Positions 43,049 through 43,053 of a DNA stretch of 43,053 nt are shown here, piece by piece (the first letter of the stretch is position 1; every line of letters starts with the position of its first letter). This DNA comes from Planctomycetia bacterium (lineage in GTDB: Bacteria; Planctomycetota; UBA8108; UBA1146). Made by a program: the position numbers and the translations under genes. The notes beneath the pieces were generated by a model. It saw nothing but the letters and a program-made list of their open reading frames with translations. It had not been told where the DNA came from and searched no databases. The stretch spans positions 77,855-120,907 of the forward strand of contig JAAXJX010000005.1 of assembly GCA_012269595.1 (NCBI GenBank), given 5' to 3'.

Positions 43049-43053
43049 TCCAC

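Overview
The window looks like a chromosomal segment of a Planctomycetota bacterium, judged from content rather than any search. Three large secreted proteins end in dockerin-like calcium-loop pairs followed by a short Cys-containing tail. There is a MoxR/DUF58/BatA-VWA gene block, there are lipoproteins with right-handed beta-helix repeats, and GTG or TTG starts are common. No rRNA, tRNA, CRISPR array or insertion sequence was seen, and base composition looks even throughout.

Region 1 (1-17.6 kb, all minus strand) reads as one long tightly packed operon. In transcription order it holds three glycosyltransferases, an ABC exporter, two APH-fold kinases, a DUF5666/alginate-export-like outer-membrane barrel protein, a beta-helix lipoprotein, pfaD (enoyl reductase) and a pfaA-like PUFA/polyketide synthase cut by the left edge. 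Most junctions overlap or lie within 10 bases. Together they could build a long-chain or polyketide-like lipid, glycosylate it and move it to the cell surface.

Region 2 (17.6-24.2 kb, minus strand) is a signalling operon: a propeller-like lipoprotein, a second beta-helix envelope protein (paralogue of the one in region 1), a membrane histidine kinase and an NtrC-type response regulator. Between the regulator and the first glycosyltransferase lie a perfect 14-bp-arm palindrome and a GG-N10-GC sigma-54-type promoter in the right order and spacing. This suggests that the two-component system switches on the glycosyltransferase-to-pfa operon.

Region 3 (24.2-33.6 kb) carries three secreted multidomain proteins with dockerin-like tails: a subtilisin-like protease, a carboxypeptidase-regulatory-repeat protein and an EndA/NucM-type nuclease. 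The last two diverge from a compact promoter region. There an operator-like dyad overlaps both -35 regions, and the minus-strand mRNA would begin with an apparently perfect three-way-junction RNA.

Region 4 (33.6-42.4 kb, minus strand) is a MoxR-type operon: disordered membrane protein, MoxR AAA+ ATPase, large secreted TPR/propeller-like protein, DUF58 protein and BatA/VWA membrane protein. The right edge (42.4-43.05 kb) holds a probable small plus-strand transcript with a terminator and a 55-residue hypothetical protein.
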